DNA of 64,000 bases from Nonomuraea turcica (GCF_030718205.1 NZ_JAUZQF010000033.1:38393-102392); one strand, 5' to 3'; shown: positions 51,233 to 61,182, counted from the first letter of the stretch. A program made the numbers and translations. The notes: generated by a model not told the origin, from the letters alone.

Positions 51233-52861
51233 ATGACCTTGCTGAGCCGCCTGTTCGGTGTACGTCCCGCCATCCGGCACCCGGTACGGATACGGCGCAA
51301 CGTCGAGATCCCGGCCGCCGACGGCGTGCGACTGCTGGCCACCCACTACTACCCGGCCGATCTGGACCGGCCGCCGCTGGTGCTGCTGCGCAGCCCGTAC
51401 GGCCGGGGTAACGCGCTCGATCAGCTGCCGAAGCTGCTGGCCGAGCGCGGCTACCAGGTGCTGTATCAGAGCCTGCGCGGCACGGCCGGCTCCGGCGGCC
51501 GCTTCGACGGCTTCACCATCGACCCCGCCGACGCCGACGGCACGCTGACCAGGCTGCGCGCCCAGCCCTGGTTCGGCGGCTCGCTGGCCACCTGGGGAGC
51601 CAGCTACCTCGGCCTCGTCCAGTGGGAGCTGGCCGCCCGGCACATCCCGGAGTGGAAGATCGCCCTGATCCAGGACGCGCCGTCGGCCTTCGCCGAGCAC
51701 TTCATGTACCCGGGCGGCGCGTTCGCGCTGGGCAACGCGCTGGGCTGGGTCCAGCTCGTGGACACCATGTTCAGCGGGAACTTCTCCGTGCCCCGGCAGT
51801 TGCTGGCCACCTTCACCGCCGGCCGCAAGTTGCGCCACGCCACCCTCACCCTTCCGCTGGAGCAGGCCGATCGCACGCTCACCGGGCACCGGGTGAGCTG
51901 GTTTGAGGAGTGGATCAGCAACGGACCAGATCAGGCATACTGGGCGCGCATGGACCACCGCGCCAACACCGAGCGGATGCCGCCCCGGGTGCACCTGCAG
52001 GGCGGCTGGTACGACTTCTTCCTGGCCAGCATGCTGGCCGACCATGCACGCCTGCTAGCCGCCGGGCGCGAGGTCCGGCTGCTGGTCGGACCGTGGGGGC
52101 ACGGCCGCGGCCTGTACACCCGCGACGGCATGAAGGACGCGCTGGCCGCCCTGGACGCGGCCATGAACGACGAGGCCGCCCCCGCGGGGGCGCGGATCTT
52201 CGTCACCGGCGCCAACCGGTGGCTGGACTTGCCCGGCTGGCCGCCCGCCCACCAACCCACCAACTGGTATCTGCACCCGGGCGAGCGGCTGAGCCTCGAA
52301 GAACCCGAACGTGAGGCGAGCCCCAGCCGCTACCGCTACGACCCCGGCGACCCGACCCCCACCGTGGGCGGGACAGCGGTGAGCACCTCCGCTGGCCCCA
52401 AAGACAACCGCGCCATCGAAGCCAGAGCCGACGTCCTCACCTTCACCACCACGCCCCTGGCCGAGGACATCGAGGTCATCGGCCCGGTACGGGTCCGCCT
52501 GCACGCCCGATCATCCCTCCCGGACGTCGACTACTTCGCCCGCCTGTGTGACGTGAGTCCCCGCGGCCGCTCGCTCAACCTGTGCGACGGCATCATCCGG
52601 CTGAACCAGCCCGGCGACCCACACACCGGCGGCATACGCGCGGTCGACATCGAGCTGTGGCCGCTGGCCCACCGCTTCGCCCGCGGCCACCGGATCCGGC
52701 TGCAGGTCTCCAGCGGCGCCCACCCCCGCTACGGCCGCAACCCGGGCACCGGCCAACCCTTGGCCACAGGGCGCGAGCTCCGCACGTCAGAGCACGAAAT
52801 CTTCCACGACCCCTCCCACCCGTCAGCCCTCTGGCTCCCCTTGACTCTTGGAGCGTCATGA
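51233..52861 (+). CDS. CocE/NonD-family hydrolase (X-Pro dipeptidyl-peptidase-like)
   Basis: 542 residues from the ATG at 51233 after GGAGATGACC. The alpha/beta-hydrolase nucleophile is in TWGASYLGLVQWELAA; GPWGHGRGLY supplies the histidine. The C-terminal jelly-roll domain (RVRLHARSSLPDVDYFARLC; RGHRIRLQVSSGAHPRYGRN) is typical of S15/CocE enzymes that cleave esters or N-terminal dipeptides. It overlaps the next gene (ATGA) and is probably controlled by the divergent MarR-type regulator. Confidence 0.92.
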   Translation: MTLLSRLFGVRPAIRHPVRIRRNVEIPAADGVRLLATHYYPADLDRPPLVLLRSPYGRGNALDQLPKLLAERGYQVLYQSLRGTAGSGGRFDGFTIDPADADGTLTRLRAQPWFGGSLATWGASYLGLVQWELAARHIPEWKIALIQDAPSAFAEHFMYPGGAFALGNALGWVQLVDTMFSGNFSVPRQLLATFTAGRKLRHATLTLPLEQADRTLTGHRVSWFEEWISNGPDQAYWARMDHRANTERMPPRVHLQGGWYDFFLASMLADHARLLAAGREVRLLVGPWGHGRGLYTRDGMKDALAALDAAMNDEAAPAGARIFVTGANRWLDLPGWPPAHQPTNWYLHPGERLSLEEPEREASPSRYRYDPGDPTPTVGGTAVSTSAGPKDNRAIEARADVLTFTTTPLAEDIEVIGPVRVRLHARSSLPDVDYFARLCDVSPRGRSLNLCDGIIRLNQPGDPHTGGIRAVDIELWPLAHRFARGHRIRLQVSSGAHPRYGRNPGTGQPLATGRELRTSEHEIFHDPSHPSALWLPLTLGAS

Positions 52862-53858
52862 AACTGCTCGTTCTCGGCGGCACCCACCACGTGGGCCGCG
52901 CCCTCGTCGAGACCGCGCTGGAGCGCGGGGATGAGGTGAGCACGCTCAACCGCGGCCTCAGCCGCCCACCGGCCCCCGGCGTCCGGGCGCTCGTCGCCGA
53001 CCGCACCGACACCGCGGCGCTCGCCGCCGCGCTCGCCGGTCAGGAGTGGGACGCCGTCGTCGACACCTGGGCCTGGGCGCCACGCGTCGTGCGCGACAGC
53101 GCCCGTCTGCTGGCCGGCCGCACCGGCCACTACGGCTACGTCTCCAGCCGCGGCGTGCACCGCTGGCCGTCGACGAGCGGGGCGCGGACGAGAGCGCCCC
53201 GCTCGTCGACGGCGACCCCGACAGCGACGACAGTACCGACTACGCCGCCGCCAAGCGCGGCGGCGAGCTGGCCGCCATCGAGGCCTACGGTGAGCGGGCG
53301 CTGCTGGCCAGGGCCGGGATGATCCTGGGACCGTATGAGGACGTCGGCCGCATCCCGTGGTGGCTGCGTCGCCTGGAGAAAGGCGGCCGGGTGCTGGCTT
53401 CCGGCCCGGCGGACGCGGTGGTGCAGTACATCGACGTCCGCGACATGGCGGCCTGGATGCTGCAGTGCGCCGAACGCGGCCTCGGCGGCGCCTACACGGT
53501 GACCGGCCGCCCGGGCGCGGTGACGATCGGGCAGTTGCTGGAGACGGCGCTGGAGGTGACCGGGTTCGACGCCGAGCTGGTGTGGGCGAGCGAGGAACTG
53601 CTGCGCCGGGAGGGCGTGTGGCTGGGCATGGAGTTCGGGTTGCGCTTCCCGCACGACCCGACGCCGACCGGCATGAACGACGCCGACGTCAGCGCCGCCT
53701 TCGCCGCCGGGCTGACCACCCGGCCGCTGCGCGACACGCTCGCCGACACCTGGGCCTGGCTGCAGGCCGAAGGCGACCCCGCCCCGCGCCCGGACGCCCC
53801 CTCACCCGACACCTGGCTCGACCCCGCCGCCGAACAGCGCGTCCTCGACCAGCTCTAA
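52858..53858 (+). pseudogene. NAD-dependent epimerase/dehydratase, single-base frameshift
   Basis: The first frame reads MKLLVLGGTHHVGRALVETA (NAD-binding loop) to YVSSRGVHRWP. One base is lost near 53168; the second frame continues VDERGADESAPLVDGDPDSD, YAAAKRGGELAAIEAYGERA and ends LDPAAEQRVLDQL. Repairing it gives about 333 residues of an extended SDR with the YxxxK motif. It may be a real mutation or a sequencing error. Overlaps the CocE-like gene. Confidence 0.8.
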
Positions 53859-53892
53859 CCCCCTCCACCAGCTCTTCAGCAAGGAACCCTTC

Positions 53893-55061
53893 ATGCGCGC
53901 CATCATCATCGGAGCCGGCATCGCCGGCCTGGCCGCCGCCCTGCGGCTGTCCCAGATCGGCTGGGACAGCCTCATCATCGAACGCGCCCCCACGCGCCGT
54001 AGCGGCGGCTACGCCGTCACCTTCGGCGGCCTCGGCTACGACGCCGCCGAACGCATGGGCATCCTGCCCGACCTGCTGCAGCGGGCCTTCGTCACCGAGG
54101 AAATCGTCTACCACAAGCCCAACGGCCAGCGGCGTTTCTCCCTGGGCCGCGAGATCATCGCCGCGACCATGGGCCCCCGGACGATGAACATCCTGCGCGG
54201 CGACATCGAAACCGTCCTGTACGACACGGTCCGCGACAGCGCCGAGATCCGCTTCGCCACCACCATCACCGCCGTCGACCAGGACACCCGCGCCGTGCAC
54301 GCCACCCTCAGCGACGGCACCGTGGAGCACGCGGACCTGCTGATCGGCGCCGACGGCCTGCACTCGGCCACCCGCGCCCTGGTCTTCGGGCCTGAGGAGG
54401 ACTACCTGCTCGACCTGGGGCACAGGGTCGCCGTGTACATGCTCGACCGGCGCCCCGCCTCCATCGCGCCCGGCACCGCCGGCACCCTGTCCGCGGGCGG
54501 CCGCACGGTCGCGGTCATCAGCGCCGGAGACGACCGCAACGTCGCCTTCTTCGGCTACCGCACCGAGCGCGGCGCCCGCCACGACGACCGGGGCGACGAC
54601 CGGGGCGACGACCCCGCCACGGTGCTACCCCAGGTGTACGGAGATCTCGGCTGGGTCATCCCCGAGGTCCTGGCAAGCATGGCGAGGACCGACTCGGTCT
54701 ACTTCGACACCATCAGCCAGGTCGTCGCCCCCCCTGGAGCCGCGACCGCGTGGTCCTGCTCGGCGACGCCGCCTGGTGCGTCACCCTGTTCGCCGGCTAC
54801 GGCTCCGCCCTGGCCATCGGCGGCGCCGACCGGCTCGGCACCGAACTGGAACGCCACCCCGGCGACATCGGCGCCGCCCTGGCCGCCTGGGAGACGGCAC
54901 TACGGCCCGAGGTGGAGGCGAAGCAGAAACTCGGCCGCCGGGTCAAAGGCGTCTACGCCCCCGCCAACCCGCTGCTGCTGTGGCTGACCCAGCTCCCACT
55001 GCGCCTGGCCGCCCTGCCGCTGGTACGCCGGTACATGACCCGACGCTTCATCAAAGGCTGA
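53893..55061 (+). pseudogene. FAD-dependent monooxygenase, frameshifted in a C-tract
   Basis: GxGxxG motif MRAIIIGAGIAGLAAALRLS and the second FAD motif LLIGADGLHSATRALVFG are followed by VAPP at a run of seven C (54728-54734). With eight C the frame would give WSRDRVVLLGDAAWCVTLFA, the third conserved motif, and continue to YMTRRFIKG. About 389 residues would result. It belongs to the TetX/PHBH-like group that hydroxylates aromatic or antibiotic-like substrates. Third gene of the CocE/epimerase cluster. Confidence 0.82.
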
Positions 55062-55074
55062 GTGAACCCATCGG

Positions 55075-55140
55075 TGGCGGCCACCATCGTCAGGCGGCGT
55101 TGCCGTCGGCGGCGATGGCCGTGCGCCACAACGCGACGTG
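55075..55140 (-). pseudogene. 3' remnant of an FAD monooxygenase
   Basis: Minus-strand translation gives VALWRTAIAADGNAA followed by a stop, then RWWPP. It matches the C-terminus of the intact enzyme at 57918 (APLWRKGITADGNATWRWQP). Only about 22 codons survive. Confidence 0.6.
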
Positions 55141-55181
55141 GGCTGCTCCCCCCTTTCATCTTGTAGCGCCATGTGGGCCGG

Positions 55182-55652
55182 TCAGTTTCGCTCGGCGGCG
55201 TAGCGTTCTCGCCACCTGTCGATGAGCGGGATCATCTCGTTCGTCATGTAGGTGTAGAAGTCGCGCATCTCGTGCAGGCGCCGGCTGGTGACGCTGTCCT
55301 CGCCTGCCGCGTTGATGCCTTCCTGAGCGGCTTCGCCCATGGTGGCGAGCATCGCGTTCTGCTGTGACATCAGGGTGGCCCAGGCGCCCCGGCGGAAGCG
55401 GTAGTGGTCGCGGCGGCTGCCCGGCGCCGGGACGCGTTCGATCAGGCCGATGGGGAGGAGCTGCTTGACCGCGGTGGAGACCGCGCCCGAGCTGATCGAC
55501 AGCTCCTGGCACAGGTCGGCGGCGGTCATCGTGTCCTGCTCGGTGTAGAGCAGCGCGGTCATCACCCGGGCGGTCGTCTTCTGCATGCCGCCCTGCGACA
55601 GGGTGAGGGCGAGCTTCTCCGCGGCGTCGCGCAGCCGTTGCCTGCTGTCCAT
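55182..55652 (-). CDS. MarR/GbsR-type transcriptional regulator B
   Basis: 156 residues from the ATG at 55652; an ATG at 55673 is possible. Winged helix: MTAADLCQELSISSGAVSTA and VKQLLPIGLIERVPAPGSRR. A paralogue of regulator A. It is divergent from the DUF6653 gene, with repeated TCTGAA sites between them. The FAD monooxygenase remnant lies at its 3' end, suggesting that it once formed an operon with such an enzyme. Confidence 0.88.
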   Translation of the reverse strand: MDSRQRLRDAAEKLALTLSQGGMQKTTARVMTALLYTEQDTMTAADLCQELSISSGAVSTAVKQLLPIGLIERVPAPGSRRDHYRFRRGAWATLMSQQNAMLATMGEAAQEGINAAGEDSVTSRRLHEMRDFYTYMTNEMIPLIDRWRERYAAERN

Positions 55653-55750
55653 ATCGACGATGATACCCAACACTCTGAATGTTTACAGATCTCTGAAAGT
55701 TCTATACGGTCAGAGCTGAGAAAGCATTCACCTCGTGAACGGAGACAGAC

Positions 55751-56245
55751 ATGAGCGCCAAGCAGGGCGTGGCCCAGACCTTCGGCATGACCGACCAGGC
55801 GTGGAAACGCCACGCCAACCCGTGGAGCGTGTGGACCCGCTTCGCCGCCATCCCCGCAATGGAGACGGCCGTCTGGAGCCGCGCCTGGCTCGGCTGGTGG
55901 TGCCTGATCGGCGTCGCGGCCGTCATCGCCTGGCTGTGGCTGAACGTCCACATCTTCGGCCCGGTCGAGCCCGTCAGCTGGGCCGCCAAGGGCATCTACG
56001 GCGAACAGCTCCACGTCACCGGCCACGCACCGCGAGCCCATCAGCGGGTGCTGCGCTGGCTGATCGCCGCCGGGCTGGCCGGGTTCGGCTTCATCGCCTG
56101 GGGGCTGGCCGCGCTCAGCATCTGGCCGCTCATCTTCGGCACCACGCTGCTCGTGCTGGCCCAGCTGTGGCGGATCGACCGCTACGGGCTGCTGTTCGAA
56201 CAGCACCAGAGCGACGCCGCCAGCAGAACCGACCGGCAGGACTGA
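55751..56245 (+). CDS. DUF6653 family membrane protein
   Basis: 164 residues. HANPWSVWTRFAAIPAMETA and SRAWLGWWCLIGVAAVIAWL are characteristic, followed by a helix pair (LIAAGLAGFGFIAWGLAALS; LIFGTTLLVLAQLWRIDRYG). Function unknown. Followed after 61 bp by an MFS transporter; both may be controlled by regulator B. Confidence 0.8.
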   Translation: MSAKQGVAQTFGMTDQAWKRHANPWSVWTRFAAIPAMETAVWSRAWLGWWCLIGVAAVIAWLWLNVHIFGPVEPVSWAAKGIYGEQLHVTGHAPRAHQRVLRWLIAAGLAGFGFIAWGLAALSIWPLIFGTTLLVLAQLWRIDRYGLLFEQHQSDAASRTDRQD

Positions 56246-56306
56246 ATGTGGGACGGCCGACGGCCTCACCAGCCGTGCCGTCCTTAGGGAGAAGCAGAGA
56301 AGGCAC

Positions 56307-57812
56307 ATGCACACCCCCGGTACCTCACACCCTCGCCGTTGGTGGATCCTCGGCGCGCTCTGCCTGAGCGTGCTGGTCCTGGTGATCGACAACACGGTCC
56401 TCAACCTGGCCATCCCCGCGCTGATGCGCGAGCTGGACGCCGGCACGGCCGACATTCAATGGATCATCAGCGCGTACACGCTCGCCTACGCAGGCCTGCT
56501 GCTGACCGCAGGCGGATTGTCCGACCGGTTCGGCCGCAAACGCCTGCTGATCATCGGGCTGGTGGTGTTCGGCGTCGCGTCGATCGCCGCCGCCCTCGCC
56601 ACCGGCCCCGCACAGCTGATCGCCGGGCGCGCGCTGATGGGCGTCGGCGGATCGCTGGTCATGCCGAGCACCATGTCCATCCTGATCACCGTGTTCGACG
56701 AAGGCGAGCGGCGCACGGCGATCGCCGCCTGGAGCGCGGTCTCCCTGGCCGGGATCCTGGCCGGACCGTCGCTGGGCGGCCTGCTCCTCGATCACTTCTG
56801 GTGGGGCTCGGTCTTCCTGATCAACGTGCCCGTCGCCGCCATCGCGATCATCGCCGCCGCGGCGATGATGCCCGAGTCGACCGGCCCCGCCGTCCGGCCC
56901 GATGTGCTCGGCGCGCTGTTGTGCACCCTCGGCATGATCGCCGTGGTCTGGTCGATCATCGCGGCCCCGCAGCGTGGCTGGGGATCGGTCGGAACCGGCG
57001 GTGCACTCGCCGCCGGGATCACGCTCCTCGTGGCGTTCGTGATCTGGGAGCTGCGCAGCCCGCATCCGATGCTGCCGCTGCGGGTCTTCGGCGATCGCAA
57101 CTTCTGCGGCGGGACCTTCTCGGTGATGCTGCTGGCCTTCGCCGCAGCTGGGATGATACTGGCGCTGACCCAGTATGTTCAGCTCGTCCTCGGCTACGGC
57201 GTCTTGCAGGCAGGGATGGCGCTGCTGCCGTTCGCCGGCTCCTCAGCGCTCTTCAACATCGTGGGCGCGACGCTGGCCAAGAAGGTCAGCACCCGGGCCA
57301 TGGTGAGCGTCGGCATGCTGATCACCGCCGGAGGGTTCCTGGTGCTGTGGTCCATCACCCCCGGCGACGGATACCCGGTGCTGGCCACAGCCCTGGCGGC
57401 CATGGGGATGGGCGCCGGGCTGGCCGCACCGGCCGCGGTCACCGCGCTCATGGCGGCCATCCCGCCCGCGCACGCCGGAGCAGGATCGGCGATGAACAGC
57501 ACTCTGTCCCAGGCGGGCAGCGCCCTCGGCATCGCCACCCTGGGCAGCGTCCTGGCCACCGCCTACACCGCCGCCATGCCGCCCGGCCTGCCCGCCACGG
57601 CCAGGCAGTCGCTCGCCGGCGCCATGGCCCTCGGCGACGGGAACATCGCCACCGTCGCTCGCGCGGCCTTCGTCGAGGCGATGTCCTTCGGCATGGTGAC
57701 CGGTGCCACGCTGGCCACCGTCGCCGCCGTGCTGGCGTTCATCCTGCTGCGCACTCGATCACGTCCGGCAGACCCAGCCGCCACCCCCGTGGCGGCTGAG
57801 CTCACCCGATAG
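56307..57812 (+). CDS. MFS drug efflux transporter (DHA2/EmrB family)
   Basis: 501 residues with 14 predicted helices. Motif A reads GGLSDRFGRKRLLIIGLVVF; motif C region AAWSAVSLAGILAGPSLGGL; first helix VLVLVIDNTVLNLAIPALMR. DHA2 proteins export hydrophobic drugs against protons. Located after DUF6653 and downstream of regulator B. Confidence 0.93.
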   Translation: MHTPGTSHPRRWWILGALCLSVLVLVIDNTVLNLAIPALMRELDAGTADIQWIISAYTLAYAGLLLTAGGLSDRFGRKRLLIIGLVVFGVASIAAALATGPAQLIAGRALMGVGGSLVMPSTMSILITVFDEGERRTAIAAWSAVSLAGILAGPSLGGLLLDHFWWGSVFLINVPVAAIAIIAAAAMMPESTGPAVRPDVLGALLCTLGMIAVVWSIIAAPQRGWGSVGTGGALAAGITLLVAFVIWELRSPHPMLPLRVFGDRNFCGGTFSVMLLAFAAAGMILALTQYVQLVLGYGVLQAGMALLPFAGSSALFNIVGATLAKKVSTRAMVSVGMLITAGGFLVLWSITPGDGYPVLATALAAMGMGAGLAAPAAVTALMAAIPPAHAGAGSAMNSTLSQAGSALGIATLGSVLATAYTAAMPPGLPATARQSLAGAMALGDGNIATVARAAFVEAMSFGMVTGATLATVAAVLAFILLRTRSRPADPAATPVAAELTR

Positions 57813-57917
57813 AAGGATGCAAGCCCAGCAGGCCCCGATCACCCTGCCGCAATCCTGCCGCAATCCTGCCGCGGTGAGGGATGAGGTGACCAGGGTCCGG
57901 CATCCGGCCGGCCCGGC

Positions 57918-59138
57918 TCAGAGGCGCGTGGTCGGCGACGGCAGGTGTGGTGGCTGCCATCGCCAGGTGGCGTTGCCGTCGGCGGTGATGCCCTTGCGCC
58001 ACAGCGGTGCGGGCATCAGCCGGATCATGCTGACCAGTGCCCGGTGTGCGGCCGCCGACGTGGTGCGGCGGCCGTCGGCGCGGGCGCCCCGGGCGGTGGC
58101 CTGGGTGCGCGGGCGGCGCTCGGTGTCGTAGCGGCGTAGCGCGGCCTCGACCGTGGACTCACCGGCGGGCTCGTCGGCGGGCTCGTCGGCGAGGGCGGCG
58201 GCAAGTACAACCGCGTCCTCGATCGACTGCCCGGCGCCCTGGCCGCGATCCGGGCTCATCGCGTGCGCGGCGTCGCCGAGCAGCGCCACCCGGCCGCGGA
58301 CGTAGGTGGGCAGCGGGTCCAGGTCGCAGATGTCGATATGGATCACCGCCTGGGCCGGGGTGGCCGCGATCAGCGCCGGGATGGGCTCGTGCCAGCCGGT
58401 GAGGCGGCGGGCCGCCTCACTCTTCTCGTCCTCGTTGCGGACGCCGGGCTGGTCGGAGGTGGTGACGTAGGCCCAGTAGGCCCGGCCGCGGCTGATCGGG
58501 TGGATCAGGAAGTAGCCGCCGACTCCCATGGTGATGCTGCCGGACAGCCCGTCGGCGTCCGCAAAGGCGCCGGTGCCGGCCTCGGTGTCGGCCTCGGTGT
58601 CGGCGATGCCGAGCCAGGCGGTGCGGCCCAGGAAACGCGGCGGCGGCGCGTCCGGCCACAGCAGCCGCCGCACCGTGCTGCGGATGCCGTCCGCGCCGAT
58701 CACCAGGTCGGCGCTGGCCTCGCCGCCGCTCCACGTCACCGTCACCGCGCCGGAGTCGTGCTGGATGCCGGTGACCTCCGCGCCGGCGCGCACCCATCCG
58801 GCGGGCACCGCCTCCAGCAGCACCCGATGCAGGTCCGCACGGTGAAAGGCGAGCAGGGGCGTCGGGTCGCCGGGGCGGGCCCGTTGCAGGTAGCGACCGT
58901 CCGGCAGACGCAGGTTGCCGGCGGAGTAGGTGGGCACCCCGGCTGCGCCCGCCTGTTCACCCACGCCGAGCTCGGCCAGCGCGCGCATGGCGTTCGGGGC
59001 CTGGGACATGCCGGCGCCGATCTCGCGCAACTCGGCCGCTCGCTCCAGCACGACGGCCTGCCAGCCGATCCGGTGCAGGGCCACGGCGGTGGCCAGTCCG
59101 CCGATGCCGCCGCCGACCACGATCGCCGTTCCGGTCAT
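57918..59138 (-). CDS. FAD-dependent monooxygenase
   Basis: 406 residues, complete. AIVVGGGIGGLATAVALHRI is the FAD Rossmann loop; LVIGADGIRSTVRRLLWPD and RVALLGDAAHAMSPDRGQGA are the second and third flavin motifs. Relative of salicylate-hydroxylase-type enzymes. It overlaps the regulator upstream (ATGA), so the regulator and the enzyme are produced together. A 3' remnant of a relative lies at 55075. Confidence 0.93.
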   Translation of the reverse strand: MTGTAIVVGGGIGGLATAVALHRIGWQAVVLERAAELREIGAGMSQAPNAMRALAELGVGEQAGAAGVPTYSAGNLRLPDGRYLQRARPGDPTPLLAFHRADLHRVLLEAVPAGWVRAGAEVTGIQHDSGAVTVTWSGGEASADLVIGADGIRSTVRRLLWPDAPPPRFLGRTAWLGIADTEADTEAGTGAFADADGLSGSITMGVGGYFLIHPISRGRAYWAYVTTSDQPGVRNEDEKSEAARRLTGWHEPIPALIAATPAQAVIHIDICDLDPLPTYVRGRVALLGDAAHAMSPDRGQGAGQSIEDAVVLAAALADEPADEPAGESTVEAALRRYDTERRPRTQATARGARADGRRTTSAAAHRALVSMIRLMPAPLWRKGITADGNATWRWQPPHLPSPTTRL

Positions 59139-59644
59139 GGTGTCTCCTCATCGTCAAGATCGCCTGCGGGCTCGTCGCCGGCATGGTCGCTGGCGGGGTC
59201 GGGGTGCAGGGGCGGCGCGCCCTTGAACACGCCTGCCATCCATTCGAAGGTGGCGTGCGCCTGGCGGATGCGCGCGGCTCTCTCGTCGTCCGGGCCGACC
59301 AGGTCCAGGCCGTCGCGGGTGATGTCAAGGAAGGAGGTGATGCCGGCGATCTGCTGGCGGGCCACCACCGCCCAGGCGTCGGTGGCCATCCGGTAGTAGA
59401 CGGTCCGCTCGCCCGGGCGGGTGCGCCAGGTCAGAAACCCCATGCCGGTCAGCAGCCGCAGGTTGGAGGTCAGCGAGGCGCGGCTGGCGCCGATCGCCGC
59501 GCTGATCTGCCCCGCCGACTGCTCCGGCGGGTCACAGGCCATCAGCCAGCCCAGCACCCGCCCGGCGATCGGCGGCACCCCGTCGCGGGCCAGATACATG
59601 GCCACCCGCTCCACCCACTCCAGCAACGGTTCCTGCTCGGTCAC
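59135..59644 (-). CDS. GbsR/MarR-type regulator C
   Basis: 169 residues. HTH segment CDPPEQSAGQISAAIGASRA and SLTSNLRLLTGMGFLTWRT; GRVLGWLMACDPP is the hallmark of the GbsR/MarR group. It is the first gene of a two-gene operon with the FAD monooxygenase and is divergent from the DUF998 gene over 147 bp. Confidence 0.9.
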   Translation of the reverse strand: MTEQEPLLEWVERVAMYLARDGVPPIAGRVLGWLMACDPPEQSAGQISAAIGASRASLTSNLRLLTGMGFLTWRTRPGERTVYYRMATDAWAVVARQQIAGITSFLDITRDGLDLVGPDDERAARIRQAHATFEWMAGVFKGAPPLHPDPASDHAGDEPAGDLDDEETP

Positions 59645-59791
59645 GCCGGACCTCCTCCTCTTGCAGTTGTTTCAGTATGCGCTAAAGTCGCTGTATCAGG
59701 ATATGCCCCGGCCGGGGCGTGCTGTGGGAGAGCCGGGAAGTCTGGTCGGCCCGCGACGATCTGTCGCGGAGAAACAGGAGGACTTTCCCCG

Positions 59792-60448
59792 ATGTCATCT
59801 CGCACCCTGTCGGTGCTGCTGTACGGCGGCATCGCCGCCGGCGTCCTGGTGCCGGCGCTGCTGTGGGCCGACGGCGCCACCCGGCCCGGCTACAGCCTGT
59901 GGCATCACGGCGCCAGCCAGCTCGGCACCGGCGAGCGCGCCTGGCTGCAGACGATCAACTTCGTGCTCGGCGGGCTGCTGCTGGCCGCCTTCGCCGCCGG
60001 AGTCCGCCGCGCCCTGCGATCCGGGCGCGGCGCGACCTGGGGGCCGATCCTGCTCGCGGCCACGGCGGCGGGCCTGGTCGCGGCCGGGCTGGTGCCCACC
60101 GATCCCGCACTCGGTTACCCGCCCGGCCAACCGGAGATCGTCACCGCCGACGGCCGGATTCACCAAGTGGCCGGTCTCATGCTGTTCGCCGGGCTCAGCG
60201 CCGCCGCCTTCGTCCTGGCCAGACGACTGCAGGAGACCAGCCGTGCCTGGGCGGTCTACTCCCGCCTGTCCGGGACCGGTGTCATCGTCTTCGCCTTCGC
60301 CGCCGGCATCGCCTACCGCCTGGACACCTTGGGCATCTGGCGACCGGCCCCTGCCGGCCTACTGGAACACCTGTCCCTGCTCACCGGCTTTGCCTGGATC
60401 ATCGCGATAGGCGTACACCTGCTGCGCCGCCAGTCCACCGAGCACTGA
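59792..60448 (+). CDS. DUF998 membrane protein
   Basis: 218 residues from the ATG at 59792 after CAGGAGG. Six helices; signature YSLWHHGASQLGTGERAWLQ near the first loop and TADGRIHQVAGLMLFAGLSA. DUF998 proteins are of unknown function and often lie beside MarR-type regulators. Probably controlled by regulator C. Confidence 0.85.
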   Translation: MSSRTLSVLLYGGIAAGVLVPALLWADGATRPGYSLWHHGASQLGTGERAWLQTINFVLGGLLLAAFAAGVRRALRSGRGATWGPILLAATAAGLVAAGLVPTDPALGYPPGQPEIVTADGRIHQVAGLMLFAGLSAAAFVLARRLQETSRAWAVYSRLSGTGVIVFAFAAGIAYRLDTLGIWRPAPAGLLEHLSLLTGFAWIIAIGVHLLRRQSTEH

Positions 60449-60474
60449 TCGGCGGCGAGTCACGCGCGGCTGCT

Positions 60475-60918
60475 TCAGCCCAGCAGCATCTCGGCGACGA
60501 TGACGTACAGAGCCCAGGCCGACAGCGCCACCATGACGATGATCTCCCGCCAGCCGAGGACAGGAGCGGCCTGGATGGCGTACGACATCGTCATGTTGGG
60601 CGCAGGCTCAGGTGGCTGCCTGTCGTCGGGCAGCGGCCGGTTGAAGCGGTGGAAGAAGATTTGGATGAGGTTCATGCCGACGAGCAGTCCGGCCACGAAG
60701 CTCGGCGCGTTCATCCCGGAGACGAACTGCAGGACGACGATGGCCACGACGCACAGGAGTGTGACGGTGTCGTAGACGCCGATGACGCGCTGGTCGCGGG
60801 CGTAGTAGGAGGAGATCCGCTTGATCCTGGTGCTGTAGGGGACCACAAGCCACAGGCCGAACTTGACCAGGCCCTGCAGGTAGAACAGCGCCATCAGGAC
60901 TGCCAGGACGATCGTCAC
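60475..60918 (-). CDS. Hypothetical membrane protein
   Basis: 147 residues from the GTG at 60918 (GGGAGACGAGCG upstream); an ATG at 60945 is an alternative. Four helices: VTIVLAVLMALFYLQGLVKF, VIGVYDTVTLLCVVAIVVLQ, FVAGLLVGMNLIQIFFHRF and GWREIIVMVALSAWALYVIV. Family not recognised. Convergent with the DUF998 gene. Confidence 0.65.
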   Translation of the reverse strand: MTIVLAVLMALFYLQGLVKFGLWLVVPYSTRIKRISSYYARDQRVIGVYDTVTLLCVVAIVVLQFVSGMNAPSFVAGLLVGMNLIQIFFHRFNRPLPDDRQPPEPAPNMTMSYAIQAAPVLGWREIIVMVALSAWALYVIVAEMLLG

Positions 60919-61182
60919 CGCTCGTCTCCCTTCGGGGTGAACCATGGACGTAGTACGGCGGGGTCGGCCAGCACGATCGACCCATCGTCAATACCGAGAA
61001 TCCGCTCCAAGGCGCAGGTGTAGGCCCTCCGCTCCCGAACATGTCCCCAGCCGCCAGGTAGCAGATCGAGAGATCACGATTGCAGTTCGTGATCATTTCG
61101 GAGCGGTGAATGCTGCTGGCTGCGTGGCGCTTCTGCTTGATCGTGTTCGCGTCGGAGACAGTCGGACAGAGGGCGGATGCGG

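Noticed and set aside
57838..57876. Short direct repeats of CCTGCCGCAAT after the MFS gene
   Set aside because: Three imperfect 11-bp copies between convergent genes, with no evidence of function.
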